This document shows positions 5,914-6,250 of a stretch of 6,250 nt of DNA, in pieces. The position numbers were made by a program, and so were the translations under genes. Below the pieces are notes generated by a model, which was not told the DNA's origin, ran no database searches, and worked only from the letters and a program-made list of their open reading frames with translations. Source of the stretch: Thermoplasmata archaeon UBA184 (GTDB lineage: Archaea > Thermoplasmatota > Thermoplasmata > Lutacidiplasmatales > UBA184); the NCBI GenBank assembly GCA_002495185.1, contig DAEB01000016.1, forward strand, positions 99,944 through 106,193, in the 5' to 3' direction. Position 1 is the stretch's first letter. The number at the start of each line of letters is the position of its first letter.

Positions 5914-5953
5914 AAGCTCCCCCCGACCGAGCGCTCCAACGACCCTCGCACAT

Positions 5954-6250
5954 CTACCGCCCGACGACCCCCTTTCGTTCCAGGTCCTTCGCGCTCTCTT
6001 CGAGCGCTCCGACCTGAGTCCGGGTTTCCACCGCCTCGCGCACCGTAGCACGAGTCCGTTGAACGAGCTCGTGGACCTTCATCTCCATCTCGCCGCGACG
6101 GACGATCTCGGCGAGGATGTCCTTCACCGAGTTTCGGTTCGCGACGTGGTGGGCGTAGGTCTCGAGGGTGGCGTACTCCTCGGGCCGCAGACGGACCGGG
6201 ACCTCGACGAAGCCCTCGGCGTCCACGGCAGGCGTCGGCGCGGTCGACAT
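5954..6250 (-). CDS. Ribbon-helix-helix domain protein with C-terminal coiled coil
   Basis: The 98 visible residues begin with a short disordered stretch. A strand of alternating residues 'FVEVPVRL' (14-21) is followed by a helix (about 23-37, PEEYATLETYAHHV) and a second helix opened by 'NSVKDILAEIVRRG' (40-53). This strand-helix-helix order is that of MetJ/Arc-type ribbon-helix-helix DNA-binding dimers. The rest (54-93) is a charged heptad-like helix (ELVQRTRATVREAVETR and on), likely a coiled coil. The ATG is the last codon of the window, so the upstream site cannot be checked and the gene could start earlier; the stop is TAG at 5954. It lies directly upstream of the tubulin-like GTPase gene, as a regulator would in an autoregulated operon. 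No exact family is recognised; a structural or partner role for the coiled coil is also possible. Confidence 0.75.
   Translation of the reverse strand: MSTAPTPAVDAEGFVEVPVRLRPEEYATLETYAHHVANRNSVKDILAEIVRRGEMEMKVHELVQRTRATVREAVETRTQVGALEESAKDLERKGVVGR

Noticed and set aside
5884..5953. ATG at 5953 immediately after the ribbon-helix-helix stop
   Set aside because: It is out of frame with the GTPase and reaches a stop after 23 codons; no sign of a real peptide or leader.
4834..6048. 404-residue open frame on the plus strand opposite the tubulin-like gene
   Set aside because: Arg/Asp-rich shadow with no recognisable domain, while the minus strand shows a clear FtsZ-type motif series.
5914..6051. 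In-frame upstream extension of the GTPase to 6051
   Set aside because: It would overlap about 98 nt of the ribbon-helix-helix gene and adds only Arg-rich shadow sequence.

Overview
The window looks like a GC-rich (roughly two-thirds G+C) archaeal chromosome segment. The evidence is gene content: a FEN1 nuclease with the archaeal/eukaryotic active-site layout, an archaeal-type riboflavin-pathway reductase, a PAC2-family proteasome chaperone, an FtsZ/tubulin-like GTPase beside a ribbon-helix-helix protein, and short AT-rich TATA-like boxes before several genes. Together with the two-domain formiminotransferase-cyclodeaminase, this would fit a high-GC Thermoplasmata-like euryarchaeote. That placement is inference only; no rRNA or tRNA is present to confirm it.

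Layout, left to right. (1) 84-482, minus: a 132-residue membrane protein with four predicted helices and its own TATA-like box near 531-537. (2) 564-3792, minus: a tight three-gene operon, transcribed fen1 -> formiminotransferase-cyclodeaminase -> pyrimidine reductase. The first two overlap by 4 nt (ATGA) and the next pair is 17 nt apart. (3) 3793-3890: a divergent intergenic region. (4) 3891-4703, plus: the PAC2-family protein, ending in a C-terminal Met-Tyr-Gly that fits the proteasome-docking HbYX motif. (5) 4731-4898, minus: a 55-residue two-helix membrane protein, preceded by a TATA-like box and a perfect 11-bp inverted repeat. (6) 4993-5913, minus: a compact FtsZ/tubulin-like GTPase with no recognisable FtsZ C-terminal domain. 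(7) 5954-6250, minus: a ribbon-helix-helix/coiled-coil protein just upstream of the GTPase and probably cotranscribed with it.

Functional reading. The left operon mixes DNA replication/repair (flap removal in Okazaki-fragment maturation), one-carbon/histidine catabolism and flavin/F420 precursor synthesis, with no obvious common pathway. The right end is the most unusual part: a small predicted DNA-binding protein paired with a reduced tubulin-superfamily GTPase and a tiny membrane protein. It resembles in layout the haloarchaeal cdrS-ftsZ2 cell-division operon, but the GTPase is far from canonical FtsZ. No mobile element, CRISPR array, tRNA or rRNA was seen. Coding density is high; the longest non-coding stretch is about 98 nt.
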